A DNA stretch of 64,000 bases from VRUE01 sp035693025 (GTDB taxonomy: Bacteria > Actinomycetota > Thermoleophilia > Solirubrobacterales > 70-9): contig DASSHI010000036.1 in assembly GCA_035693025.1 (NCBI GenBank), forward strand, positions 1 through 64,000. Direction: 5' to 3'. Positions 1-9,281 of this stretch are shown here, one piece after another. A program made the position numbers and the translations under genes. Every line of letters starts with the position of its first letter. Within the stretch, counting starts at the first letter, position 1. The notes beneath the pieces are model-generated. The model did no database searches and was not told the DNA's origin. It saw nothing but the letters and a program-made list of their open reading frames with translations.

Positions 1-2
1 TC

Positions 3-2144
3 AGCCCCGAGCTGAAGCTCGCCGTCTATCCCTTCCGCCGCCTCGTCCACCGCCGGCGCCGGGCCGAGGACAGGGCACCGGGAGCCGCCCGCGGCCGCCT
101 CGCCTTCAGCGACCTGCGGGTCGGCGACTACGTCGTCCACGAGGACCATGGCGTCGCCCGCTTCGCCGGCTTCGAGACCCGCGAGGTCGGCGGCGTCACC
201 CGCGACTACCTCTACCTCGAATACAAAGGCGAGGACCGCGTCTACGTCCCCACCGACCAGCTGGCCAAGCTGAGCCGCTATGCCGGCGCCGGGGCCGCGC
301 CCACCCTCTCGGCGCTGAGCGGCAAGCGCTGGCAGAACATGAAGGCGCGCGCCCGCAAAGCGGCCGGCGCGCTGGCGGGCGAGCTGCTCAACCTCTACGC
401 CGAGCGGCGCACGCGCAAGGGCCATCCCTTCCCGCCCGACGGCGAGTGGCAGATGACGATGGAGACGGCCTTCCCCTACCGCGAGACCGCCGACCAGCTG
501 GAGGCGATCGAGGCGGTCAAGGGGGACATGGAATCCGATCAGCCGATGGATCGGCTCGTCTGCGGGGACGTCGGCTTCGGCAAGACCGAGGTGGCGCTGC
601 GCGCGGCCGTCAAGGCCGCCTCGGACGGCAAGCAGGTGATGATGCTGGCGCCGACGACGATCCTCGCCCAGCAGCACTTCGGCACCTTCCGCGAGCGTCT
701 CGCCGACCTGCCTTTCACGCTCGACTGGGTCTCGCGCCTGCGCAAGCCGGCCGAAATCAAAGAGGTGCTGAAGCGCTTCGAGGCGGGCGAGGTCGACGTC
801 CTCGTCGGCACTCACCGGCTGCTCTCGCGCGACGTCCTCGCCAAGGACCTCGGCCTGCTGATCGTCGACGAGGAGCAGCGCTTCGGGGTCAAGCAGAAGG
901 AGCTGCTGCGCCAGTTGAAGTTGAAGGTCGACGTGCTGGCGCTCTCGGCGACGCCGATTCCGCGCACCCTGCAGATGAGCCTCGCGGGCCTGCGCGACAT
1001 CTCGACGATCGAGACGCCGCCGGAGGGGCGCCGCCCGGTGCGCACCTACGTCGGCCCCTATGACGAGGACCTCGTGCGCAAGGCGATCGAGCGCGAGCTC
1101 GAGCGCGGTGGCCAGGCCTTCTTCCTGCACAACAGGATCGAGAGCCTGCCGGAGACGGTCGAGCAGATCCGCGGCCTGGTGCCGAAGGCGAGGGTGCTCG
1201 AAGCGCACGGCCAGATGGACGAGGTCCAGCTGGAGAAGGCGATGATGGGCTTCCTGCGCGGCGAGGCCGACGTGCTGGTGACGACGACGATCATCGAGTC
1301 GGGCCTCGACATCCCGACCGCCAATACGCTGATCGTCGACCGCGCCGATCGGCTCGGGCTCGCCCAGGCCTACCAGATCCGCGGCCGCGTCGGGCGCTCG
1401 CGGGAGCGTGCCTTCGCCTACCTGCTCTACCCCTCGGCCGAGGCGCTGACCGAGGACGCCGCGGCGCGCCTCTCGACCCTCGCCGACCACACCGAGCTCG
1501 GGTCGGGCTTCAAGATCGCGATGCGCGACCTCGACATCCGCGGCGCCGGCGACCTGCTGGGCGACGAGCAGTCGGGGCACGTCGCCGCGGTCGGCTTCGA
1601 GCTCTACTGCCAGATGATCGACGAAGCGGTGGCCGAGACCGAGGCGGCCGGAGAGGGGGCGGGCGAGGCGCCGGAGCCGCTGCGCTTCGACGTGCCCGTC
1701 GATGCCTACCTGCCGGCCTCGTTCATCCCCTTCGAGGCGGCCAAGATCGACATCCACCGCCGCATCGTCGCCGCTCGCGCTCCCGGCGACCTGCGCGCGA
1801 TCCGCGACGAGCTGGACGATCGCTTCGGCCAACCCCCGCTCGAGGCGGAGAACCTGCTGGCCCTGCAGCGGGCGCGGATCGAACTGCGCCTGGCCGGGGC
1901 GAGCCGCGTCGAGCTTCGGGGCGGGCGACTCAGCGTCGTCGGCGTGGAGCTCGATTCCGAGGCCGCGGGCGCGCTCAGCGAGCAGGTCGAGGGTGCGCTC
2001 TACGAATGGCGCGAGAAGACGGCCAGCGTGCGGGTGCCCGAGGAGCCCGAGGCCCGCTTGGGCGCGGTGCTGGCGATGGCCGAGGCGCTGCGCGAGGCCG
2101 GCCGCTCGTCAATGGTCGAAAAAGATATGCTTCCGGCTTCGTGA
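3..2144 (+). CDS. mfd: Transcription-repair coupling factor Mfd, 3' part
   Basis: The gene enters the window already in frame, so the N-terminal UvrB-like part is missing. Mfd removes RNA polymerase stalled at DNA lesions and recruits UvrA. In order I see the CarD-like RNA-polymerase interaction domain (GDYVVHEDHG, nt about 120-290), a superfamily 2 helicase with Walker A GDVGFGKTEVA and the box DEEQRFG, the second RecA fold with IIESGLDIPTANT and QIRGRVGRS, and the C-terminal TRCF domain ending near RSSMVEKDMLPAS. Codon use is strongly GAG-biased. The stop overlaps the next start in GTGA, so the two are probably translationally coupled. Confidence 0.97.
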   Translation, partial: SPELKLAVYPFRRLVHRRRRAEDRAPGAARGRLAFSDLRVGDYVVHEDHGVARFAGFETREVGGVTRDYLYLEYKGEDRVYVPTDQLAKLSRYAGAGAAPTLSALSGKRWQNMKARARKAAGALAGELLNLYAERRTRKGHPFPPDGEWQMTMETAFPYRETADQLEAIEAVKGDMESDQPMDRLVCGDVGFGKTEVALRAAVKAASDGKQVMMLAPTTILAQQHFGTFRERLADLPFTLDWVSRLRKPAEIKEVLKRFEAGEVDVLVGTHRLLSRDVLAKDLGLLIVDEEQRFGVKQKELLRQLKLKVDVLALSATPIPRTLQMSLAGLRDISTIETPPEGRRPVRTYVGPYDEDLVRKAIERELERGGQAFFLHNRIESLPETVEQIRGLVPKARVLEAHGQMDEVQLEKAMMGFLRGEADVLVTTTIIESGLDIPTANTLIVDRADRLGLAQAYQIRGRVGRSRERAFAYLLYPSAEALTEDAAARLSTLADHTELGSGFKIAMRDLDIRGAGDLLGDEQSGHVAAVGFELYCQMIDEAVAETEAAGEGAGEAPEPLRFDVPVDAYLPASFIPFEAAKIDIHRRIVAARAPGDLRAIRDELDDRFGQPPLEAENLLALQRARIELRLAGASRVELRGGRLSVVGVELDSEAAGALSEQVEGALYEWREKTASVRVPEEPEARLGAVLAMAEALREAGRSSMVEKDMLPAS

Positions 2145-3493
2145 GTCCGGACCAGGGCAGGAGAGGGACGACTGGCAAGGGCGGGGGCGGTAAAGCCTCC
2201 GGTCCCGCGGCCGCGCGCCGGTTGGGCCTGCTCGTCTTCGGCGCCGCCTTCGTCGTCCTCTTCGTCGTCGTCGCGATCGCCGAGGGAATCGGCAGCCCGA
2301 GCGTTCCGTCAGGTGCCGTCGCCCTCGTCGCAACGGTGCCCAAGGACATTGGCGAAGTGACCCAGGCCCGCTTCGACCACGCGCTCGAGCTGGCGTCGAA
2401 ACAGGGCGGCGAAAAAAAGGTCCCGAAGCCCGGCGAAGCCAAATACGACGAACTGAAGGAAACGGCGCTCAACTCGATCTTCGAAGCGATCTGGCTACAG
2501 GGCCAGGGCGAAGAATGGGGAATCGAAGTCAGCGACGCCGAAATCGCCAAAGAATTGAAGAAAGTAAAGAAAGAAAGCTTCAAATCGGAAGCCGAATTCA
2601 AGAAATTCCTCAAGGAATCGGGCTACACGAGCGAAGACATCAACGAACGGGTGAAGCTGCAGATCCTCAGCACGCAGCTGCAGGAACAGCTCAAAGAACA
2701 GGTGCCGACGCCGAGCAGCAACGAAGTGAAGAACTACTACGAAGCCGCGAAGGCGACCCAGTTCACGCAGAAATCGAGCCGCGACGTGCGCGTCGTCGTC
2801 AACAAAGACAAGAAGAAGATCGAAGAAGCCCAGCAGGCGCTGAGCAAGGACGACTCGGCGAAGAACTGGAAGAAGGTCGCCAAGAAGTACTCCGAAGATC
2901 CGTCGAGCAAAGAAAACGGCGGCCTCAAAAAAGGCGTGCAGGAAGGGATCGAAGAAGAACCGCTGAACGCGGCGCTCTTCAATACGCCGGAAGGGCAGCT
3001 GGAAGGCCCGGTCAAGACCAAAGTCGGCTACACGATCTTCGAGGTCGAGAGCTCGACCCCCGAAAGCGTGCAGGAACTGAAAACGGTCGAAAGCCAGATT
3101 CAGTCGACCCTGGCCCAGCGCGAAGAACAGGAATACTTCACCAACTTCGTCAGCAGTTTCAGCACGAAATGGATGCAGCGCACCCATTGCGCCTCCGGTT
3201 TCGTGACGGAACGTTGCGCCAACTACAAGCCCAGCGGCCACCCGTCGACCGCGCCCGAAGCCTGCTTCGAAGCGAACCCGAAAGGCGGCCTCCCGGAAGC
3301 GTGCCCGGCGCCCGTGTCCCAGCTCGTCCCCGCCCTGCCCGGCACGGTGACGCCGCTCGAACCGAAGGGCAAACCGCTGGCACAGCGCCCGCATCCGGCA
3401 GGAGAAGAAAAAGAAGAAGCCGCCGCGGGCCTGGAAGGCCTGCCCGAAGGCGCAGTGCCCACCGAAGAAGCGCCTCCCGCCGAAGGCGAATAG
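2141..3493 (+). CDS. Membrane-anchored SurA/PpiC-type peptidyl-prolyl isomerase (foldase)
   Basis: Predicted extracytoplasmic parvulin chaperone of 450 residues. I place the start at the GTG that overlaps the mfd stop (GTGA); an upstream in-frame ATG exists only inside mfd. One membrane segment lies at about residues 28-48, followed by a SurA-like helical domain rich in Lys and Glu, then a parvulin domain with the signature YSEDPSSKENGGLKKG, then a C-terminal region with several Cys and a Pro/Glu-rich tail. By family it should catalyse proline isomerisation or assist folding of exported proteins. Glutamate is almost always GAA here, unlike neighbouring mfd and eno. Confidence 0.9.
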   Translation: MSPDQGRRGTTGKGGGGKASGPAAARRLGLLVFGAAFVVLFVVVAIAEGIGSPSVPSGAVALVATVPKDIGEVTQARFDHALELASKQGGEKKVPKPGEAKYDELKETALNSIFEAIWLQGQGEEWGIEVSDAEIAKELKKVKKESFKSEAEFKKFLKESGYTSEDINERVKLQILSTQLQEQLKEQVPTPSSNEVKNYYEAAKATQFTQKSSRDVRVVVNKDKKKIEEAQQALSKDDSAKNWKKVAKKYSEDPSSKENGGLKKGVQEGIEEEPLNAALFNTPEGQLEGPVKTKVGYTIFEVESSTPESVQELKTVESQIQSTLAQREEQEYFTNFVSSFSTKWMQRTHCASGFVTERCANYKPSGHPSTAPEACFEANPKGGLPEACPAPVSQLVPALPGTVTPLEPKGKPLAQRPHPAGEEKEEAAAGLEGLPEGAVPTEEAPPAEGE

Positions 3494-3517
3494 CGCGCGG
3501 ATGACGCGCGTGGCACT

Positions 3518-3589
3518 GCGCATCTCTGCGTCCTCGCTCGCTCGCGTGCAGAGCACGCCACGCTCCCTGCGTCCTTGACCTGCTTGGCC
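3518..3589 (+). repeat. 72-bp dispersed intergenic repeat, copy 1
   Basis: This element lies between the foldase gene and eno and matches 58998-59069 at 69 of 72 positions in the same orientation. It contains a perfect hairpin GCGTGC-AGA-GCACGC at 3544-3558. The ends are bracketed by GCGTGGC on the left and GCCACGC on the right, which could close a larger stem. Confidence 0.85.
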
Positions 3590-3603
3590 ACGCACGCCCC
3601 CGT

Positions 3604-3609
3604 TAGACT
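3604..3609 (+). promoter_or_regulatory. Putative -10 box of eno
   Basis: TAGACT fits the TANNNT pattern and ends nine bases before the GTG start, with no Shine-Dalgarno between. This suggests a leaderless or near-leaderless eno transcript. The same spacing recurs before several other genes in the window. Confidence 0.45.
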
Positions 3610-3618
3610 GGCGCGCCC

Positions 3619-4914
<1,296 letters not shown>

Positions 4915-4951
4915 ATGAAGGAATGCGGCGCCCGGCAGCGTAGCTGCCGGT

Positions 4952-5329
4952 ATGGCGACCCGCTCCCGCCCGGCACGCAGGACCTCCTCGCGGCCGAAAC
5001 GACGCCCGGCGGCCCGTCGCAAGCCGGGGCCGCGACGCGGCGGCAGCCGCATCCGCTGGGACCGCGTGGGGCGAGTCGCGCTCACGCTGGTCCTCGCGGC
5101 CGTCCTCTACTCCTACCTCAACCCGGCGATCGACTTCGTCAAGACGTACACCGCGACGACCGCGGCCAAAGCCGAGTTCCACGAAATGCTGCGCGAAAAC
5201 AAGCGCCTTCATCGTCGCATCCAGACGGCGGACGACCCGATGGTGATCGATCGCCGCGCGCGTGCCCAGGGCATGGTCGCCGAAGGGGAGACGCCGATCG
5301 TCGTCCACGGGCTGAAAGGCTCGGGCTAG
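4952..5329 (+). CDS. FtsB/DivIC-type septum formation initiator
   Basis: A 125-residue bitopic membrane protein. A basic Arg/Lys/Pro-rich cytoplasmic N-terminus of about 37 residues precedes one membrane helix (VALTLVLAAVLYSYL), then an external coiled-coil segment (about residues 62-90, KAEFHEMLRENKRLHRRI) and the family tail containing RRARAQGMVAEGETP. In the known family it links FtsL and FtsQ in the divisome. The position directly after eno supports the call. Glutamate in the external part is mostly GAA. Confidence 0.9.
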   Translation: MATRSRPARRTSSRPKRRPAARRKPGPRRGGSRIRWDRVGRVALTLVLAAVLYSYLNPAIDFVKTYTATTAAKAEFHEMLRENKRLHRRIQTADDPMVIDRRARAQGMVAEGETPIVVHGLKGSG

Positions 5330-5353
5330 CGATCTCCCGCCGGGGGGGCTCCG

Positions 5354-7789
5354 GTGGTTAGCGCCGGCTCCTACGTCCTCAGCGCCGTCCTGCTGGTCGT
5401 TCTGGGGCTCTCGCTGGGGTTCTCTGCATTCGGCCTGCGGCGCTGGCTGATGCCGGATTGGGAGGGGCCCCCAGCTCGCCTAGTTGAGATCGTCGTCGGA
5501 GTTGCGCTGCTGATCGGGCTCAGCGAGCTCCTTGGTCTCGTCAACCTGCTCTATGCGGGAACCCTCATCTCCGCCGCCGCTCTCGTCGCAGCAGCGGTGG
5601 CGGTCGGCCCGCGGGTCCTGTCGCGGAGGGGGGGTGCCCAGGCGGCGCTGGGTTTTTCGCCCTCGAGTAAGCCGGCCGTCCGAGATGCAGATAGGGGCGA
5701 AAAACAGGACGCCGCGCCCCCTGAGCACCCCCACTCCGCGCCACCCGCGGGAGGTGCGGGGGTAGCTGCAAGGGCTCGGGCGTGGTTGCCGGAGCTGGTC
5801 GCTGTCGCTGTCGTGGCGCTGGTGTTTGCGCACTGGGGATTGACGACGAAAGATGCCCTGAGCAGGGGGATCTTCAACTTCGATTCGCTCTGGTACCACC
5901 TGCCCTTTGCGGTCGAAATGGCGCATAGCCACTCGGTCACCGGGAGCCATTACACCGAGACGGTGTTCACGAATTGGTTCTACCCGCAGAATTCCGAGCT
6001 TCTGCACGGCGTGGGGATCCTGCTGACGGGGCGAGACACGTTGAGCTTGTTCCTCAACTTCGGCTGGCTGGCTCTCGCCTTTCTCTCAGCCTGGTGCATC
6101 GGCCGCCCCTACGGCCGCGCCCCGCTGACGACTGTTGCTGCAGCGGTGCTGCTCGAGTGCCACACGCTGGTTGTGCGCGAGCCGGGGGCTGCCAAGAACG
6201 ACCTGATGGCGGCGGCGCTCCTGCTGGCGGCGATCGCGATTCTGGTCAATGCGGAGCGAAAGCCCGGGTGGCCCCTGGCTGTCGCCGGGTTGGCGACCGG
6301 GCTGGCCGTCGGCACCAAGTCGACCGCGGTTGCGATGGCGGCGGCATTGACCGTCGCCGTGATCGTGCTGGCGCCCAGAGGCCGCCGCTGGGCCGCGGCT
6401 GGCTGGTGGTTCGGGGCCGGGCTGGCAGGCGGCGGCTACTGGTACCTCCGCAACCTCGTGATCGTGGGCAATCCCCTCCCTCAACTGGAGCACCTCGGGC
6501 CGATTGCCCTGCCGCATCCGCAGCGACTGCAGGAAGGCCGCCCCGACTTCTCGATCGCCCACTACGCCACCGATACGGGGGTATGGCGCGACTACTTCGA
6601 TCCGGGCCTGCACCAGGCCTTCGGCGCCCTCTGGCCGCTGGTCATCCTCGCTGCCGTCGCGGGTGCCCTCGCCGCCGTCCTCTGGGGCCGTCCCAAGGTC
6701 CTCCGCTGGATGGGCGCCGTGGCCCTCGTCGGCATGGTCGCCTACGTCTTCACCCCGCTGAGCGCCGCCGGCGTAGACGGCGCCCCCACCGGCTTCGGCA
6801 TCAACATCCGCTACGCCATCCCCGCTCTTCTCGCTGGTCTAACGCTGCTTCCAGTCGCGTTCCTCGCGCTCAGGGTGTACTGGGCTTCCCGGTCCCGGGC
6901 TTCCTCCCCTTCCGCGGGTGGCGGGGCGGAGGGGTCCTTGGGTGGGGCGGCGTCCTCTTTTTCGCCCCACTCCGGACCTCGGACGGCCACACAGCTCGCA
7001 GGCGAAAAACCCAGCCCCACCCACGGACCCCTCCGCCCCGACAGGACCCGCGGTCGCGAGGCCTGGACTCTGTGGGACTGGTGCCTGCTCGGCGGGCTGC
7101 TCCTGCTCATGCTCGTCACCAACCGCTCCGACGCCGCCCTGCGCGACCCCGACCGCCTCTTCGCCTGGCTAATCGCTCTGCTGGTCGTCCTGATTCCGGC
7201 CGCGCTGCTCTTCGCCCGCCATCGGGGCGCGCCGCGGGGGGCGGTGATCGCCGGCTTCGCCGTCCTGGCTGTCGCCGCGATCGCGATCGGCTACCCCGTT
7301 CAACGCGACTACCTGCGCGACCGTTTTGCCAACACCGACCCCGAAGCGAGCATCCCCGGGATGCACCTCGACGCCGCCTACCGCTGGGCTCGCAACGTCG
7401 AGGACGCTCGTATCGGCCTGGCCGGCACCACCGCCGGCTTCCTCGGCTATGGCTTCTACGGGACCGACCTCTCCAACCGTGTCCGCTACCTAGGCGCCAA
7501 GGGGCCCCATGGGGCGTTCGACGCGATCCCCACCTGCGCCGCGTTTCGCGCCGCAGTCAACGCAGCCGACCTCGACTATCTGGTCACCAGCCCCCTGCTC
7601 GACTTCGTCGATCCAGGCAAGCCCGTCGCCTCCCCCGAGGCCCGCTGGCTGCGTGGCGAGCCCGCGGTGACGCCGATCCGGCGCAGCGGCCCGGTAACCG
7701 TCTGGCGCGTCGACGGCCGGCTCGACCCCGCCGCCTGCGGCCCTCGCAACGCGCCGCTGCGCGAAATCCCGAACCAGCCGACTGCCTGA
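5354..7789 (+). CDS. Polytopic GT-C-type glycosyltransferase-like membrane protein
   Basis: An 811-residue protein with about ten hydrophobic segments. After the first segments comes FNFDSLWYHLPFA, a loop with the Asp expected of GT-C enzymes (ArnT/PMT type), which transfer sugars from lipid-linked donors outside the membrane. The exact acceptor cannot be read. The start is GTG (VVSAGSY). Two low-complexity Gly/Ala/Pro stretches, encoded by 5609-5750 and 6912-7053, are inverted copies of one 142-bp DNA element and sit between membrane segments, so the protein apparently tolerates them as loops. The C-terminal part is soluble and begins after the last helix near nt 7300. Confidence 0.75.
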   Translation: MVSAGSYVLSAVLLVVLGLSLGFSAFGLRRWLMPDWEGPPARLVEIVVGVALLIGLSELLGLVNLLYAGTLISAAALVAAAVAVGPRVLSRRGGAQAALGFSPSSKPAVRDADRGEKQDAAPPEHPHSAPPAGGAGVAARARAWLPELVAVAVVALVFAHWGLTTKDALSRGIFNFDSLWYHLPFAVEMAHSHSVTGSHYTETVFTNWFYPQNSELLHGVGILLTGRDTLSLFLNFGWLALAFLSAWCIGRPYGRAPLTTVAAAVLLECHTLVVREPGAAKNDLMAAALLLAAIAILVNAERKPGWPLAVAGLATGLAVGTKSTAVAMAAALTVAVIVLAPRGRRWAAAGWWFGAGLAGGGYWYLRNLVIVGNPLPQLEHLGPIALPHPQRLQEGRPDFSIAHYATDTGVWRDYFDPGLHQAFGALWPLVILAAVAGALAAVLWGRPKVLRWMGAVALVGMVAYVFTPLSAAGVDGAPTGFGINIRYAIPALLAGLTLLPVAFLALRVYWASRSRASSPSAGGGAEGSLGGAASSFSPHSGPRTATQLAGEKPSPTHGPLRPDRTRGREAWTLWDWCLLGGLLLLMLVTNRSDAALRDPDRLFAWLIALLVVLIPAALLFARHRGAPRGAVIAGFAVLAVAAIAIGYPVQRDYLRDRFANTDPEASIPGMHLDAAYRWARNVEDARIGLAGTTAGFLGYGFYGTDLSNRVRYLGAKGPHGAFDAIPTCAAFRAAVNAADLDYLVTSPLLDFVDPGKPVASPEARWLRGEPAVTPIRRSGPVTVWRVDGRLDPAACGPRNAPLREIPNQPTA
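5609..5750 (+). repeat. 142-bp palindromic element inside a coding region, copy 1
   Basis: The element begins CCGCGGGTCCTGTCG and ends CGCCACCCGCGG and is itself an imperfect palindrome: TTTTTCGCC on the left faces GGCGAAAAA on the right. It is fully translated within the membrane glycosyltransferase. The copy at 6912-7053 is its reverse complement, of identical length, and aligns without gaps. Confidence 0.9.
6912..7053 (-). repeat. 142-bp palindromic element inside a coding region, copy 2 (inverted)
   Basis: Reverse-complement copy of 5609-5750. Blocks CCGCGGGTCCTGTC, TGGGTTTTTCGCC, GGCCGTCCGAG, GGACGCCGC and CGCCACCCGCGG are identical at the same offsets, while the connecting bases differ. 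It is read in frame as another Gly/Ala/Ser/Pro-rich loop of the same protein. Confidence 0.9.
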
Positions 7790-7820
7790 GAGCGCGCCGG
7801 AGCACTGCGGAGCGGCTCGC

Positions 7821-7826
7821 TACCCT
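7821..7826 (+). promoter_or_regulatory. Putative -10 box (TACCCT)
   Basis: TACCCT ends six bases before the GTG at 7833 and there is no Shine-Dalgarno, which suggests a leaderless transcript for the following small gene. Confidence 0.4.
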
Positions 7827-7832
7827 GGGCGC

Positions 7833-8156
7833 GTGGGCTATCCGCTCGAGAACGCGCTGTTCCAGTGGGAGGAGGGACTGCGCGCCCTGCGCGCGATTGA
7901 CGCCCCCCGTGAGCGGCGCCAGGCCGACCGTGTGGTCGCTGCGATCCAGGACGAGCTGCGCCGCCGCATCGGCCCCACCTTCTCCGCCGCCGAGCTGGCG
8001 GACCTCTACGGCCGCGGCACCGACTGGTGCCTCCAGGTCGCAACCGATGCCGCTCCACAGCTTGCAGCCGACGGGCAATCGCTTGCCGACGCCGCCTTCT
8101 GGCTTTACTTGCGCGGGGCTACCGATTTCGCCGGGGGCCGCCAACTCGTACGGTGA
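7833..8156 (+). CDS. Small conserved-looking protein of unknown function
   Basis: A 107-residue, mainly helical soluble protein with no signal peptide or membrane segment. It starts at GTG (GYPLENALFQWEEG). I recognise no catalytic motif. Its codon use matches neighbouring core genes and it has its own -10-like box, so I take it as real. It ends inside the left arm of an inverted repeat that lies between it and the convergent gene downstream. Function unknown. Confidence 0.65.
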   Translation: MGYPLENALFQWEEGLRALRAIDAPRERRQADRVVAAIQDELRRRIGPTFSAAELADLYGRGTDWCLQVATDAAPQLAADGQSLADAAFWLYLRGATDFAGGRQLVR

Positions 8157-8271
8157 CGGGCCATCCCGGTAGGGGTGGAACGTCTTGTACTTTTTCGTCG
8201 AGCGCAACGGGCGTCAGCAGCTACCCAAACCACCGAAAAGTTAAGTGGAACCCCTGCCGGGATGGCCCGTC
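8155..8271. repeat. 117-bp inverted-repeat element between convergent genes
   Basis: The 22-bp arms at 8155-8176 and 8250-8271 are complementary with one mismatch (GACGGGCCATCCCGGTAGGG against its partner). The inner sequences are partly complementary too, including a TTTTTCG/CGAAAAG pair. It could be a bidirectional terminator for the two convergent genes or a small non-autonomous repeat. Confidence 0.7.
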
Positions 8272-8275
8272 GGGG

Positions 8276-8893
8276 CTACTCTGAGTCGCTGTCGCCCGCG
8301 GCGGGCTCGCCGGCGCGGCGGATGACGATCTGGTCGGCGTCGATGCGGACCGTAACTTCGCGCTTGCCGGCCCAATGCTCGGCGTAGACCGGGTTGTCCT
8401 TGACCGCGGCGTCGAGCCAGAGGCCGTAGCCGTCACGCTCGCCGTGGTCGAAGGTCGCCTCGATCTCTTTGCGGCGCCCGCGGCCTCCGCGACGCCCGCG
8501 ACGACGGCGGCGGCGCGGTTTTGGCGTCCCATCCTCGTCGTCGTCCTCGTCGGGTTTGCGAGCTTTGCGTGCGGGCTGCGCGGGCTTCTCCTCGTCGCCC
8601 TCGTCCTCGCCCTCGGCGTCCTCGCCGTCGCCCTCGTCACCCTCCTCTTCCTGAAGCTCCTCCTCGGCCTCCTCTTCGGCCGTCGCGGCCTCGACCTCGG
8701 CCTCGATCTCGTCGCGCAGATCGACCTCGCCGCCGCCATCCTCGCCGTCTGGCGTGAGGTCGTGCTGTTTGCGGAACTCGCGCAGCTCCGAGGCGGAGAT
8801 TTCGAGTTGGTGGGCGATCCAGGCGTCGGTGCGACCCTGGCGCACCCAGGCGCGGATCTGATTCAGCTGTGGCTTCAGCGAGCGTCGTGCCAT
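8276..8893 (-). CDS. Acidic/basic low-complexity protein with N-terminal HTH-like segment
   Basis: A 205-residue protein. Residues 1-48 look like a small helix-turn-helix (QGRTDAWIAHQLEISASELREFRKQH). Residues 50-110 are an almost uninterrupted Glu/Asp-rich stretch. A short Arg/Gly-rich run (RRRRRRGRRGGRGRR) leads into a folded C-terminal domain of about 65 residues ending TVRIDADQIVIRRAGE. The architecture suggests nucleic-acid binding, but the role is unknown. It is convergent with 7833-8156. Glutamate codons are mostly GAG. Confidence 0.75.
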   Translation of the reverse strand: MARRSLKPQLNQIRAWVRQGRTDAWIAHQLEISASELREFRKQHDLTPDGEDGGGEVDLRDEIEAEVEAATAEEEAEEELQEEEGDEGDGEDAEGEDEGDEEKPAQPARKARKPDEDDDEDGTPKPRRRRRRGRRGGRGRRKEIEATFDHGERDGYGLWLDAAVKDNPVYAEHWAGKREVTVRIDADQIVIRRAGEPAAGDSDSE

Positions 8894-8948
8894 CGGCGCG
8901 CGAGTCTATTCAACCTGGACTGCGGTTCGCGGAGTCACTGCCGCCGGC

Positions 8949-9188
8949 TCAGGCCATCAGGAAGGAGAGGGCCTCGAACATCGAGACGACCACGACGATC
9001 ACGGTCGCAGTGAGGCAGACGGCGAGAACGCTGAAACGCACTTTGCTCTGCTGCTCGTTGCGCGTCATCCGCCGCTCGCGTGAGCGGTGGGCGGCGCGGC
9101 GACGCAGCTGCTCGCGCCGGCGGCGCTCCAAGGTCGTCTCCTGCTCGAAGGCGACCTCGAACTGGTTGATGCTTTGGCGCATTCTCAT
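8949..9188 (-). CDS. Small membrane protein with helical, basic N-terminus
   Basis: A 79-residue protein if started at MRMRQSINQF; an ATG 15 codons upstream gives a weaker N-terminus. An Arg/Glu-rich helix of about 45 residues (with EQETTLERRRREQLRRRAA) is followed by one C-terminal membrane segment (VLAVCLTATVIVVVVSMFEAL). It resembles small tail-anchored actinobacterial proteins of unknown role. It lies between the acidic protein and the nuclease on the same strand. Confidence 0.6.
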   Translation of the reverse strand: MRMRQSINQFEVAFEQETTLERRRREQLRRRAAHRSRERRMTRNEQQSKVRFSVLAVCLTATVIVVVVSMFEALSFLMA

Positions 9189-9281
9189 GAGGGTGGTCGC
9201 GCGGGACCGCGGCGGACCGTAGCAAAGCCGCATGAACGCTTGCAGGCCTAAGGCCGCGCCGGTGCCTGGAGCCGACCGCGA

